Assembly (NCBI RefSeq): GCF_003947415.1
Contig: NZ_QHKL01000001.1
Location: forward strand, 992,001-1,056,000
DNA from: Amycolatopsis sp. WAC 01376
Lineage (GTDB): Bacteria; Actinomycetota; Actinomycetes; Mycobacteriales; Pseudonocardiaceae
Direction: 5' to 3'
DNA: 64,000 bases
Positions 8,963 through 16,470 of the stretch are shown here, in pieces. The stretch's first letter is position 1. Every line of letters begins with the position of its first letter. A program made the translations under genes and the position numbers. Under the pieces are notes generated by a model that was given only the letters and a program-made list of their open reading frames with translations, was not told the origin of the DNA and ran no database searches.

Positions 8963-10129
8963 GTGACCAACACAGTGGAAACCGTCGGCGGGCCGACGCG
9001 GCGGGTGCGGCAGGCGCGGATCGCCATCGCCGCCGTCTTCGCCGTGCACGGCGCGGTGACCGGCAGTTTCGCCACCCGGATCCCGTGGATCCAGGAACAC
9101 GCGGGGATCAGCGCGGGCCAGCTCGGGCTCGCGCTCGCCTTCCCCGCCATCGGTGCCTCGCTCACCATGCCGCTCGCCGCGCGGATCGGGCACCGGCTCG
9201 GCGGCAGGCTGGGGCTCCGGTTGCTGCTCGCCTACTGGACGCTGGCGCTGATCCTGCCGTCCCTGGCGGGAAACCTCTTCACCCTGTGCCTCGCGCTGTT
9301 CGTCATGGGCACCGCGGCGGGCACCTCGGACGTGCTGATGAACGCTCTCGGCGTCGACGTCGAGGAGAAGATGGGCAAGTCGGTGATGTCGGGACTGCAC
9401 GGCATGTGGACCACGGGCGCGCTCGTCGGTTCCGCCGCGGGCACGCTCGCCGCACACACGGCGCTGGACGCGCGGATCCACTTCGTGATCGTGTCCGCCG
9501 TGCTCACCGTCGCCGGCGCGGTCGTCTGCCAAGGCGTGTTCGACGTCCGCAGCGCCCCCGACGAGCATCCGCCGCCGAGGTTCGCGCTGCCGCCGAAGTC
9601 GGCCGTGATCATCGGTGCCGTCGCGTTCTGCGCCGTTTTCGCCGAGGGCGCGAGCCTCGACTGGTCCGCCGTCTACCTGCGTGACGTCCTCGGCACCTCG
9701 CCGGGCATCGCGGCCGCGTCGACCACCGCGTTCACCTGCACGATGGCGGTGGCCCGTCTCTCGGGTGACGCGCTGGTGCGGCGCTTCGGCTCGGTCAAGA
9801 CCGTCCGCGCGGGCGGTGTCTTCGCGACCGCGGGCGGTCTGCTGGTCGTCTTCGCCGCCCATCCGGTGATGGCGATGGGCGGCTTCGCGTTGATCGGGCT
9901 CGGCGTCTCCGTCGTCGTGCCGCTCGCCTTCGCGGCGGCCGGACGCAGCGGGCCGACGCCGAGCCAGTCGATCGCGGGCGTCGCGACCATCACCTACTCG
10001 TCGGGTCTCGTCGCGCCGTCGCTGATCGGCGGGATCGCCGACCTGACGTCGCTGACCGTGTCGTTCGGGGTGGTCACGCTGCTGGCGCTCGGCCTGGTGG
10101 CGGGCGCCGGAGTGCTCCGGTCCCGCTAG
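8963..10129 (+). CDS. MFS transporter (YbjJ-like)
   Basis: 388 residues with about 12 hydrophobic segments. The sequence around residues 125-155 (LMNALGVDVEEKMGKSVMSG, then LHGMW) resembles the YbjJ subgroup of major facilitator proteins. GTG 8963 is preferred because a GGGGG stretch precedes it, although the spacing is short; GTG 8945 is in frame but lacks a ribosome site. It is divergent from the ROK regulator, which probably represses it. The substrate is unknown; sugars or toxic metabolites are both plausible. Its TAG stop is the first base triplet of a 16-bp direct repeat discussed in the next entry. Confidence 0.85.
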   Translation: MTNTVETVGGPTRRVRQARIAIAAVFAVHGAVTGSFATRIPWIQEHAGISAGQLGLALAFPAIGASLTMPLAARIGHRLGGRLGLRLLLAYWTLALILPSLAGNLFTLCLALFVMGTAAGTSDVLMNALGVDVEEKMGKSVMSGLHGMWTTGALVGSAAGTLAAHTALDARIHFVIVSAVLTVAGAVVCQGVFDVRSAPDEHPPPRFALPPKSAVIIGAVAFCAVFAEGASLDWSAVYLRDVLGTSPGIAAASTTAFTCTMAVARLSGDALVRRFGSVKTVRAGGVFATAGGLLVVFAAHPVMAMGGFALIGLGVSVVVPLAFAAAGRSGPTPSQSIAGVATITYSSGLVAPSLIGGIADLTSLTVSFGVVTLLALGLVAGAGVLRSR

Positions 10130-10500
10130 CCGAACTGGAGGGTCCCGACAAACTCGAGATCTTGCAGGTCAGGCGACTATTCCTGCACTGTTGGCAGGCC
10201 TGATTCCGGGCGCCGGCGGGGCTTCAGTGTCCACAAGGGACTCCGCCAGGCGATTGAGTGTCCGATTGATGCCGCTATGTGCGGTTCTGCGAGGGGTCGT
10301 GAGTGGCAATGAGGGTTAGAGCAACAAAAATCACTCACGACCCCTCGTGAAACCGTACAAGTCAACCCAAATCGGGCGTGGATAGTCAAGAGCCGGGTGA
10401 GGTTCCTTGCGGGAGCCTGCTCTTGTCGGGTCCACCGCGACACGTTCGCCTTGTCCCGCTCTAGCGGCGGAGCCGACCAGCAGTTAGCCGAACTGGAGGG
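10127..10500. other. Gene-free 0.35-kb segment bracketed by 16-bp direct repeats
   Basis: TAGCCGAACTGGAGGG occurs at 10127-10142 and again at 10485-10500. The copies supply the MFS stop codon and the last codons of the convergent dioxygenase respectively. The DNA between is lower in GC than its neighbours and contains an inverted repeat (16-bp arms 10290-10305 and 10332-10347, 26-base loop). Short open frames here show no family resemblance. The layout suggests an inserted element or a duplication of the dioxygenase 3' end; no transposase remnant was recognised. Confidence 0.6.
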
Positions 10501-11254
10501 AACGCTTGGCGAGGCCGTGCCAGTAGCCGTCGATGACGGTTTCGCCTTTCCCTTCCGAAGAGCTCGCGCCGAGCGAGACGAACAGGGGCGCGAAGTGTTC
10601 GATCCTGGGGTGCGCGATGGCCGCGGCGGGGGCCTTGTGCTGGAAGTCCAGCAACGCGTCGAGGTCGCCCTCGCGCAGCGTTTCCGCACCCCAGTGGTCG
10701 AATTCGCTCGACCACGACGGCGGCGCCCCGTCGGTGCCGTCGGTCTGGCTCATCGCGCTCAGGTTGTGGGTGAAGAAGCCGCTGCCGATGATCAGCACGC
10801 CCTCGTCGCGCAGCGGCGCGAGCTTCCGGCCGAGGTCGAACAGCTCGCGCGGGTCCAGCGACGGCATGGACACCTGGAGCACGGGGATGTCGGCGTCCGG
10901 ATACATCTCCACGAGCGGGACGTACGCGCCGTGGTCGAGGCCGCGGTCGGGTGCGTCGTGGACCGGCGTCTGGGACGAACGCAGGAGTTTGCGCACCCTG
11001 TCCGCCAGCTCTGGAGCGCCGGGCGCGGCGTATTTCACCTGGTAGTAGCGATCCGGGAAGCCCCAGAAGTCGTAGACCAGTGGCACCGTGGTGGTGGCGC
11101 CGAGGGTCAGCGGTGCCTCTTCCCAGTGCGCGGAGACGACGAGGATCGCCTTCGGCTTTTCGAGGTCCGCGGACCAGCCGGCGAGCTGGCTGGTCCAGGT
11201 GGCGTCGTCGGCGAGCGGCGGCGCGCCGTGGCTGAGGTAGAGCACCGGCGTCAT
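10484..11254 (-). CDS. Class III extradiol ring-cleavage dioxygenase, 4,5-DOPA dioxygenase type (YgiD-like)
   Basis: A 256-residue cytoplasmic protein, full length for the YgiD/LigB-like family. It begins TPVLYLSHGAPPL, with the family's N-terminal metal-binding histidine, and later carries GSGFFTHN, also typical. Such enzymes use a divalent metal to open catechol rings. ATG 11254 is chosen because GGAG lies just upstream; an in-frame ATG at 11281 adds nine residues. It follows the MarR gene on the same strand after 60 bp and is probably under that regulator. Its stop lies inside the 16-bp direct repeat. The true substrate in this organism is not known. Confidence 0.85.
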   Translation of the reverse strand: MTPVLYLSHGAPPLADDATWTSQLAGWSADLEKPKAILVVSAHWEEAPLTLGATTTVPLVYDFWGFPDRYYQVKYAAPGAPELADRVRKLLRSSQTPVHDAPDRGLDHGAYVPLVEMYPDADIPVLQVSMPSLDPRELFDLGRKLAPLRDEGVLIIGSGFFTHNLSAMSQTDGTDGAPPSWSSEFDHWGAETLREGDLDALLDFQHKAPAAAIAHPRIEHFAPLFVSLGASSSEGKGETVIDGYWHGLAKRSLQFG

Positions 11255-11314
11255 GTCAGCTCCAGGTGTTTGAACTTTCAACTACCAGGATAGACGACGT
11301 CGCCGGGTTCCGCC

Positions 11315-11683
11315 TTATTCCCGCGCGAGGTTCGCCGCCATGCGTTCGAGCACGCCGACCGTCGTCCGGTAGTCGTCGTCGCCGATGCCTTCGGTCGCGC
11401 GTGAGCGGAACTCGCCGACCTTGGCCTTCAGTCGGTGGTGTGCCTCCCTGCCGACTTCGGTCAAGGCGCCTTCGGCGTCGACCCAGCCGCGAGCGTGCAG
11501 GTCGGCGACGGTTTCCCGCAGGTCTCCGAACGGCGACAGCGCCTCGTCGACGGAGGCTCCGCTGTCGATCGTGTTCAGGACCTGCCAGTGGCGACGGGTC
11601 AGCGCTTCGGTGGCGAGGACCTGCTCCAGGGAAGATTCGAGGGCCTGGTGAAGGTGGGCGAACCAGAATCCGATGGGCTTCAT
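11315..11683 (-). CDS. MarR-family-like winged-helix regulator (short)
   Basis: A 122-residue protein with a central winged-helix-like stretch (LTRRHWQVLNTIDSGASVDEAL, read in parts) and a C-terminal helix. It resembles truncated MarR proteins that pair with a second MarR. It lies upstream of the dioxygenase on the same strand and head-to-head with a second MarR gene, with a shared palindromic operator in the 62-bp gap. It probably autoregulates and controls the dioxygenase. Confidence 0.75.
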   Translation of the reverse strand: MKPIGFWFAHLHQALESSLEQVLATEALTRRHWQVLNTIDSGASVDEALSPFGDLRETVADLHARGWVDAEGALTEVGREAHHRLKAKVGEFRSRATEGIGDDDYRTTVGVLERMAANLARE

Positions 11684-11693
11684 GGATACTCCT

Positions 11694-11726
11694 CATGTAG
11701 ACGGCAACTACATGTAAAAGTACATG
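11694..11726. promoter_or_regulatory. Overlapping double palindrome between two divergent MarR genes
   Basis: CATGTAG-N7-CTACATG (11694-11714) overlaps CATGTA-AAAG-TACATG (11711-11726), sharing one CATG half. Both are perfect dyads in the divergent promoter region, as expected for dimeric MarR proteins. Confidence 0.7.
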
Positions 11727-11745
11727 CATTTGGTGAGGACAGGTA

Positions 11746-12207
11746 ATGACGGACGCCGTGGCCGAAGTGGAACGCGCGATGATCGCCATCCGGCGGAGCC
11801 AGGCGAGGCGATCGCTGTCGAAACTCGCGCGCGACCGCGCCGAAACGATGCCGGACCAGGCGATACAAGGACTCCTCGACGCCGTCGAGGCGGCGGAGGA
11901 GAGCGGCGAACCGGGCACTGTCACCAGCCTCGCCGCAGCGCTGGCCATCGACCAGCCGCGTGCGAGCCGTCTGGTCGCGCGCGCGGTCGAGGGCGGTTTT
12001 CTCCGGCGTGAAGCCGATCAGCGCGACGGCCGCCGTGCCGTCCTCGTGCTCACCGAGGCGGGCCGCGCCGAAGTGACGCGCATGCACGAATTCCGCCGCT
12101 CGGTGTTCGCCGAGGCGATGGCGGACTGGCCGGACGAAGACCGCCACGAGTTCGCCCGGCTGCTGACCGCGTTCGTCCGGAACTACGGCGCGCTCGGAGC
12201 GAAGTAG
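11746..12207 (+). CDS. MarR-family transcriptional regulator
   Basis: 153 residues. The winged helix spans about residues 60-110 with VTSLAAALAIDQPRASRLV as recognition region and DGRRAVLVLTEAG as the wing, both typical of MarR. ATG 11746 follows AGGTA. It is divergent from a shorter MarR gene and shares a double operator with it. The 3' end overlaps the convergent VOC gene by 25 bp. The ligand is unknown; phenolic compounds would fit the nearby ring-cleavage dioxygenase, but that is inference. Confidence 0.88.
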   Translation: MTDAVAEVERAMIAIRRSQARRSLSKLARDRAETMPDQAIQGLLDAVEAAEESGEPGTVTSLAAALAIDQPRASRLVARAVEGGFLRREADQRDGRRAVLVLTEAGRAEVTRMHEFRRSVFAEAMADWPDEDRHEFARLLTAFVRNYGALGAK

Positions 12208-12554
12208 TTGACCAGGTTGCCGTCGGGGTCGCGGAACAGCAGCGACCGGTTCCCCCACGGCATCGTGGTCGGCTTCTGCACGATCTCGGCCAGGTCCGCC
12301 AGCCGGTCGTACTCCCGGTCGACGTCCTCGACCCGGAACTCGAGGATCGCGGTCCGGTTCGACTCCGGTACCGCGGCGCCCGCGCCGAACAGGGTCATCG
12401 TCTCGGCACTGCCGATCGCCAAGGTGCACGACGGGCCGGCGAGTTCGGCGAACTGCTCGGAGCGCCACCGCGCTTCGAGGCCGGTCGCCTTCTCGTAGAA
12501 CCCGGCGAGGCGGGCGACGTCGTGGGTGATCACGCGGACGGATACGAACTGCAT
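12183..12554 (-). CDS. VOC-superfamily (glyoxalase/bleomycin resistance-like) protein
   Basis: A 123-residue single VOC fold with two beta-alpha-beta-beta-beta halves: MQFVSVRVITHDVARLAGFY opens the first, and RSLLFRDPDGNLVNYF closes the second with the family's DPDGN turn and a terminal acidic-to-aromatic metal-site region. Members bind a divalent metal or small ligands; the reaction here cannot be named. It is divergent from a WYL-domain regulator with a shared palindrome, so it is probably that regulator's target. ATG 12554 follows GAAAGGACCC. Its 3' end overlaps the convergent MarR gene. Confidence 0.82.
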   Translation of the reverse strand: MQFVSVRVITHDVARLAGFYEKATGLEARWRSEQFAELAGPSCTLAIGSAETMTLFGAGAAVPESNRTAILEFRVEDVDREYDRLADLAEIVQKPTTMPWGNRSLLFRDPDGNLVNYFAPSAP

Positions 12555-12604
12555 GAAGGGTCCTTTCGAGTGCCGGAAAGCGGACACCGGCCACGCTAGG
12601 AGCA

Positions 12605-12629
12605 ATACCGGGCAGAATCCGCCCGGTAT
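12605..12629. promoter_or_regulatory. Probable WYL-regulator operator
   Basis: ATACCGGGC and GCCCGGTAT are perfect nine-base arms separated by seven bases, lying between the VOC and WYL-regulator starts and ending 10 bp before the regulator GTG. Confidence 0.7.
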
Positions 12630-12639
12630 CCTCCGGGCT

Positions 12640-13593
12640 GTGACCAGGCCCATCGCCCGCGTGCTCGCGTTGCTCGAGATCCTCCAGAGCGGTGGGACGC
12701 ATACGGTCGCCGAGCTCGCCGGACGGCTCGACGTGGACGAACGCACCGTCCGCCGCTACGCCGAACACCTCATCGACCTGGACATCCCGGTCCGCTCGGT
12801 GCGTGGACGCTACGGCGGCTACCGCCTGGCCCCCGGCTACCGGATGCCACCGCTGATGCTGACCGACGAAGAGGCGCTGGCGGTCCTGCTCGGCCTGGTC
12901 GCGGGACGGCGAGCCGGGTTGATCACCACTTCGGTCGCGGCCGTCGAGAGCGCGGCCGCGAAGGTCCGCCGTGTCCTTCCCGAAGCACTGGGCCGGCGGC
13001 TGGACGCGCTGCTGGAGACCGCCGACTTCACCTCGCCCGCCCGGAAAGCCCTCTCGGCCGAGGCGGAAGTGCTGCTCACCGTCGCGGAGGCGGCACGGGA
13101 TCGGCATCCGGTCGGGCTCGCGTACCTCGCCGGGCACGGCGGAGCCAGCGAACGCGTCGTCCATCCATACGGCGTGGTGGCGCACTCCGGCCGGTGGTAT
13201 CTGACCGGTTTCGACTCGGCGAGCGGCGAGGTGCGCACCTTCCGCGTCGACCGGATCAAGTCGGCCGAGGCACGGGCCGGGACGTTCGAGGCGCCCGACG
13301 GCTTCGACCCGGCCGAGCGAGTGCTGACGGCGCTGGCCGAGACACCGCACCGGCACGACGTTTCCGTGCGGATCCAAGCCACATCTGACCAGATCCGCGT
13401 CGTCTTCCCGCCGTCCGTGGCCACCCTGGAGTCCGACGGCGACTGGGTGCGCGCCCGGATCCGGGCACAGCGGCTCGACTGGATCCCGCCGCTGCTCGCC
13501 GCGCTAGACCGGCCGTTCGTCATCGAACGGCCGGTCGAGCTCCGAGACCTGGTCAGCGCGCTGGCGGCGCGGCTGGCCGAGCCGGCGCGCTGA
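12640..13593 (+). CDS. YafY/WYL-domain DeoR-like transcriptional regulator
   Basis: 317 residues. An N-terminal helix-turn-helix (ARVLALLEILQSGGTHTVAE, then LDVDERTVRRYAEHL) is followed by a WYL domain starting near residue 140, with GRWYLTGFDSASGEVRTFRV, and a C-terminal WCX-type region. WYL domains sense ligands or nucleic acids. GTG 12640 is chosen because it begins just where HTH similarity starts and lies next to the palindrome; the longer frame from 12526 would run back through the VOC promoter. It probably represses or activates the divergent VOC gene and autoregulates. Confidence 0.87.
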   Translation: MTRPIARVLALLEILQSGGTHTVAELAGRLDVDERTVRRYAEHLIDLDIPVRSVRGRYGGYRLAPGYRMPPLMLTDEEALAVLLGLVAGRRAGLITTSVAAVESAAAKVRRVLPEALGRRLDALLETADFTSPARKALSAEAEVLLTVAEAARDRHPVGLAYLAGHGGASERVVHPYGVVAHSGRWYLTGFDSASGEVRTFRVDRIKSAEARAGTFEAPDGFDPAERVLTALAETPHRHDVSVRIQATSDQIRVVFPPSVATLESDGDWVRARIRAQRLDWIPPLLAALDRPFVIERPVELRDLVSALAARLAEPAR

Positions 13594-13602
13594 CCAGGCC
13601 GG

Positions 13603-14781
13603 TCATTTGCCGCAGAACGCCGTCTTGAGGAGTTTGTTCAGCGCCGCCGGGAACGACGGCAGCGGGTCCTTCTCGGAATCGCCCGCGGTGATCGACGCGG
13701 TCAGCGTCTTGCTGCCGTCGGGCGTGCTGTACATCAAGGCCGCGTAGCCGTTGAGGCCGCCGTTGTGGTTCAGGATGGGTCCGGCGCAGCCCGGTCCCAA
13801 GTCCTGCGTGAACTGTCCGAGACCGTAGAAGCCGTAGAGGCTTTCGCTGCCGGGGTGCGTCTTGCGCATCTCGGCCATCAGCCAGCCCGGGAGAAGCTTT
13901 CCGCTCTGCAGCGCGGAAAAGTACGTCTGGAGATCCTTGGTCGTCGAGATCATGTCGCCGGCGCTGGAGATCCAGGACGGGTTCTGGTGCGTGATGTCGA
14001 TCGTCTTCCACTGGCCCGCGTCTTCGTAGCGGTAGTAGGCGTGGGCGTACGGCTTGGGCATTCCGGCCCACGCTCCCGGCGACAAGGTGTCGCGCAACTT
14101 GAGCGGCCGCAGGATCCGCCGGTCCAGCTCCTCGGCGAAGGGGCGGCCGGTGAGTTTCTCGACCAGCAGCCTGGCCACCACGTAGTTGGTGTTGGAGTAG
14201 CTCCAGCGCGCGCCCGGCTCGAAGATCGGGGACTTGGCCACCGCCAGCCGGACCAGTTCCTCCGGCTGGTAGGTGTGGAATCGCTTGTCCACCCACTCCT
14301 GGCCCGCCCACGGGATTCCCGGCGTGACGGTTCCGTCCGGGTTGACCTGGCCGGTGTGGTTGAACAGCCCGCTGGTGTGCTGCAACAGCATCCGCAAGGT
14401 GATCCGCGAGTCCAGCCCGAACTGCGGAAGGAAACCGGCGACCGGGGTGTCGAGCCCGATCCTGCCCTCGGCCACCAGCTGCAGCACCAGGGTCGCGGTG
14501 AAGTTCTTCGACGTGCTGCCGACGCGGAAGTGACCGTTGGTCGGCGGTTTCGCGGTTCCGCCCAGTTCGCGCACCCCGGCGCTGCCGGTCCATTCGCCCC
14601 GTTCGTCGCGGACGCGCAGCTGCATCCCGCCGAACCCGGCGTCGACGAACTCCTGGACGGCTTGCCGCAGCTCCGGCCGGTCTTGCCCGGCGGAAGCCGT
14701 CGGCACGGTCACGCCGGTCAGCAGTGCGGCCGCCAGCGCGGTGAGGCCGATGCGGCGGAAGGTCCTCGATGTCTTGTTCAT
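13603..14781 (-). CDS. Secreted serine hydrolase of the beta-lactamase / D-Ala-D-Ala carboxypeptidase (S12) family
   Basis: 392 residues with a Sec signal peptide (residues 1-31, ending TASAG). The catalytic SxxK is S89-K92 (GSTSKNF), the second motif is YSN in RWSYSNTNYV, and HNGGLNGY supplies the third, HxG, motif. It is therefore an extracellular penicillin-binding-protein-like esterase or DD-peptidase; the substrate cannot be set from motifs. It is convergent with the WYL regulator (nine bases apart) and divergent from an APH-like kinase, with two 22-bp-spaced copies of CGGCGCTGACAYGGGA in the gap, possibly regulatory. Confidence 0.88.
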   Translation of the reverse strand: MNKTSRTFRRIGLTALAAALLTGVTVPTASAGQDRPELRQAVQEFVDAGFGGMQLRVRDERGEWTGSAGVRELGGTAKPPTNGHFRVGSTSKNFTATLVLQLVAEGRIGLDTPVAGFLPQFGLDSRITLRMLLQHTSGLFNHTGQVNPDGTVTPGIPWAGQEWVDKRFHTYQPEELVRLAVAKSPIFEPGARWSYSNTNYVVARLLVEKLTGRPFAEELDRRILRPLKLRDTLSPGAWAGMPKPYAHAYYRYEDAGQWKTIDITHQNPSWISSAGDMISTTKDLQTYFSALQSGKLLPGWLMAEMRKTHPGSESLYGFYGLGQFTQDLGPGCAGPILNHNGGLNGYAALMYSTPDGSKTLTASITAGDSEKDPLPSFPAALNKLLKTAFCGK

Positions 14782-14846
14782 GGTGACCACGTTGGCTGGC
14801 GGCGCTGACACGGGACGGTCACGGCGCTGACATGGGAGTCTCGATC

Positions 14847-15728
14847 ATGGACGAATTCAGGTTCGAGCAGGAGCTGGTGCGGGCCTTGCTGCGGCAACAG
14901 CATCCGGATCTCGCGGAGCTCGAACTCCGCGACGTCGACGGCGGCTGGGACAACCAGCAGTGGCGCCTCGGGCCGGACCTCGGCGTCCGGCTGCCGCGCA
15001 CCGAGCGTGCTCCCGGCCTCCTGCGCCTCGAACAGAAGTGGCTGCCCGTGCTGGCCGATCGCCTGCCGCTGCCGATCCCCGTCCCGGTGCGCGTCGGTGA
15101 ACCTTCGGCCCTGTTCGAGCACACCTGGACGATCACGCGCTGGGTCGAGGGTGAGCCCGCGGATCACGCGCCGATCAGCCGCCACGACGCGGCCGAGGTC
15201 CTCGCGGGTTTCCTCAAGGCGCTGCATCGGGACGCACCGGCGGAAGCCCCGGTCAACCCTGCTCGCGGCATCCCGCTCGCCGCGATGCGCGACGGTTTCG
15301 ACCAGGGGCTGGAGTTCATCGACGGCGACGCGGACGTCGAGGCCGCCCGGGAAATCTGGGAGAAGGCCGTCGCGGCACCCGTTTGGCACGGAGCACCGGT
15401 CTGGCTGCACGGCGATCTCCATCCCGCGAACGTGATCGTGCGGGAGGGGACGCTCTCCGGGGTGATCGACTTCGGCGAGCTGTGCGCGGGTGATCCCGCG
15501 ACGGACCTGTCGGCGGCCTGGATCCTGCTTCCCCAGGGTGCGGCGAGCCGGTTCTTCGACGCCTACGAGGTCGCGGACGAGGCCACCGTCGCACGGGCTC
15601 GTGGCTGGGCGGTCTTGCGCGCACTGCACCTGATCGGCATCGGGCGCAAAGGCAGGCTCGGTCTCCCCGGAGGCAAACCGGCTTGGGAGCCGGCGGGGCG
15701 GGCGGCGCTCGAACGTGCTTCAGCTTGA
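14847..15728 (+). CDS. APH-family phosphotransferase (aminoglycoside phosphotransferase-like)
   Basis: 293 residues with the kinase fold of the APH/choline-kinase family. WLHGDLHPANVIV (around residue 187) is the catalytic-loop Brenner motif and IDFGELCAGDPATDL the metal-binding segment. Such proteins phosphorylate aminoglycosides, macrolides or ordinary metabolites; this one most resembles uncharacterised actinobacterial members, so resistance should not be assumed. ATG 14847 is preferred over 14832 because GGGAG lies eight bases upstream. The 3' end overlaps the convergent TetR gene by nine bases. Confidence 0.85.
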   Translation: MDEFRFEQELVRALLRQQHPDLAELELRDVDGGWDNQQWRLGPDLGVRLPRTERAPGLLRLEQKWLPVLADRLPLPIPVPVRVGEPSALFEHTWTITRWVEGEPADHAPISRHDAAEVLAGFLKALHRDAPAEAPVNPARGIPLAAMRDGFDQGLEFIDGDADVEAAREIWEKAVAAPVWHGAPVWLHGDLHPANVIVREGTLSGVIDFGELCAGDPATDLSAAWILLPQGAASRFFDAYEVADEATVARARGWAVLRALHLIGIGRKGRLGLPGGKPAWEPAGRAALERASA

Positions 15729-16400
15729 GAGGCGGGCTTCGATGCCGTCCAGCAGGAAATCGAGGCCGATCCGAAAGGTCTCGTCGGCGTCCAGGTGGAC
15801 GGCGTCGCGCACCACCGTGGCCAGCGCGGGGAGCTCGCCGGTCGCGAGAGTCCGCCGCAGATAGGGCCCGAGCTCGGCCTGCCAGCGCTTCTCGTCCATC
15901 CCGGTGGCGCGTTCCGCGCGCCACTCGGCGATCTCCCGGCGCACCGCGCCGATCGTGTACGCGTTGACCGCGGAGACCACCGGCATGACGGCGTCCACCC
16001 CGAGCTCACCGAGCTCGGCCATCACGGCCTCCCCGCCTGCCAGCGCGTTCGGCCCGAGCTGGGGGCGGCCACCCAGGAGGTCCGCGAGCCATTCGTGCTC
16101 GTGAACGGCGTGCCGCATGGCTTCGGCGAACGACCGCAGCGCTTCCCGCCAGCCGGTTCCGGCGGGCCGGATCCCGGCGTGGGCGGCGTCGACCATCAGG
16201 TCGAGCAGCTCCTCCTTGCTCGCGATGTAGCCGTACAGCCGCATCGGGCCGACGTCGAGCGCGGTGGCGATCTTGCGCAGCGACACCGCGTCCAGGCCGT
16301 CCGCGTCGGCGAGTTCGATCGCCGCCCGCACGATCCGCTCGCGGCTCAGCGGGGCCAGAGCGGGCCGATCCGGCGGCTCCGGCCGCTCCCACACCACCAT
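15720..16400 (-). CDS. TetR-family regulator with TetR_C-type ligand domain
   Basis: 226 residues. The HTH lies at about residues 20-65 (LSRERIVRAAIELADADGLD, then VSLRKIATALDVGPMRLYGY). The C-terminal part resembles the Tn10-TetR-type ligand-binding domain (TetR_C). It is divergent from a TetX-like flavin monooxygenase with a 36-bp perfect palindrome between them, so it very probably represses both genes and is released by the monooxygenase substrate or a related compound. ATG 16400 is used since the HTH begins shortly after. Confidence 0.87.
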   Translation of the reverse strand: MVVWERPEPPDRPALAPLSRERIVRAAIELADADGLDAVSLRKIATALDVGPMRLYGYIASKEELLDLMVDAAHAGIRPAGTGWREALRSFAEAMRHAVHEHEWLADLLGGRPQLGPNALAGGEAVMAELGELGVDAVMPVVSAVNAYTIGAVRREIAEWRAERATGMDEKRWQAELGPYLRRTLATGELPALATVVRDAVHLDADETFRIGLDFLLDGIEARLSS

Positions 16401-16423
16401 GCCGCTGACAATACAACGCATCG

Positions 16424-16459
16424 TTCGATACAGTGTATTGATCAATACACTGTATCGAA
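16424..16459. promoter_or_regulatory. 36-bp perfect palindromic operator for TetR
   Basis: An exact 18+18 base palindrome without spacer, centred at 16441/16442. It contains two smaller dyads, ATACAGTGTAT and ATACACTGTAT, arranged symmetrically, so two TetR dimers could bind. It ends 11 bp before the monooxygenase ATG and would overlap its promoter. Confidence 0.85.
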
Positions 16460-16470
16460 GGAGTACGACC

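Noticed and set aside
11680..13377. Long minus-strand open frame opposite the MarR and WYL genes
   Set aside because: It overlaps three well-supported genes and their operators and has low-complexity Arg-rich sequence.
14847..15728. Dedicated aminoglycoside-resistance gene
   Set aside because: The APH fold is shared by many metabolite kinases, and nothing in the sequence or context points to aminoglycosides.
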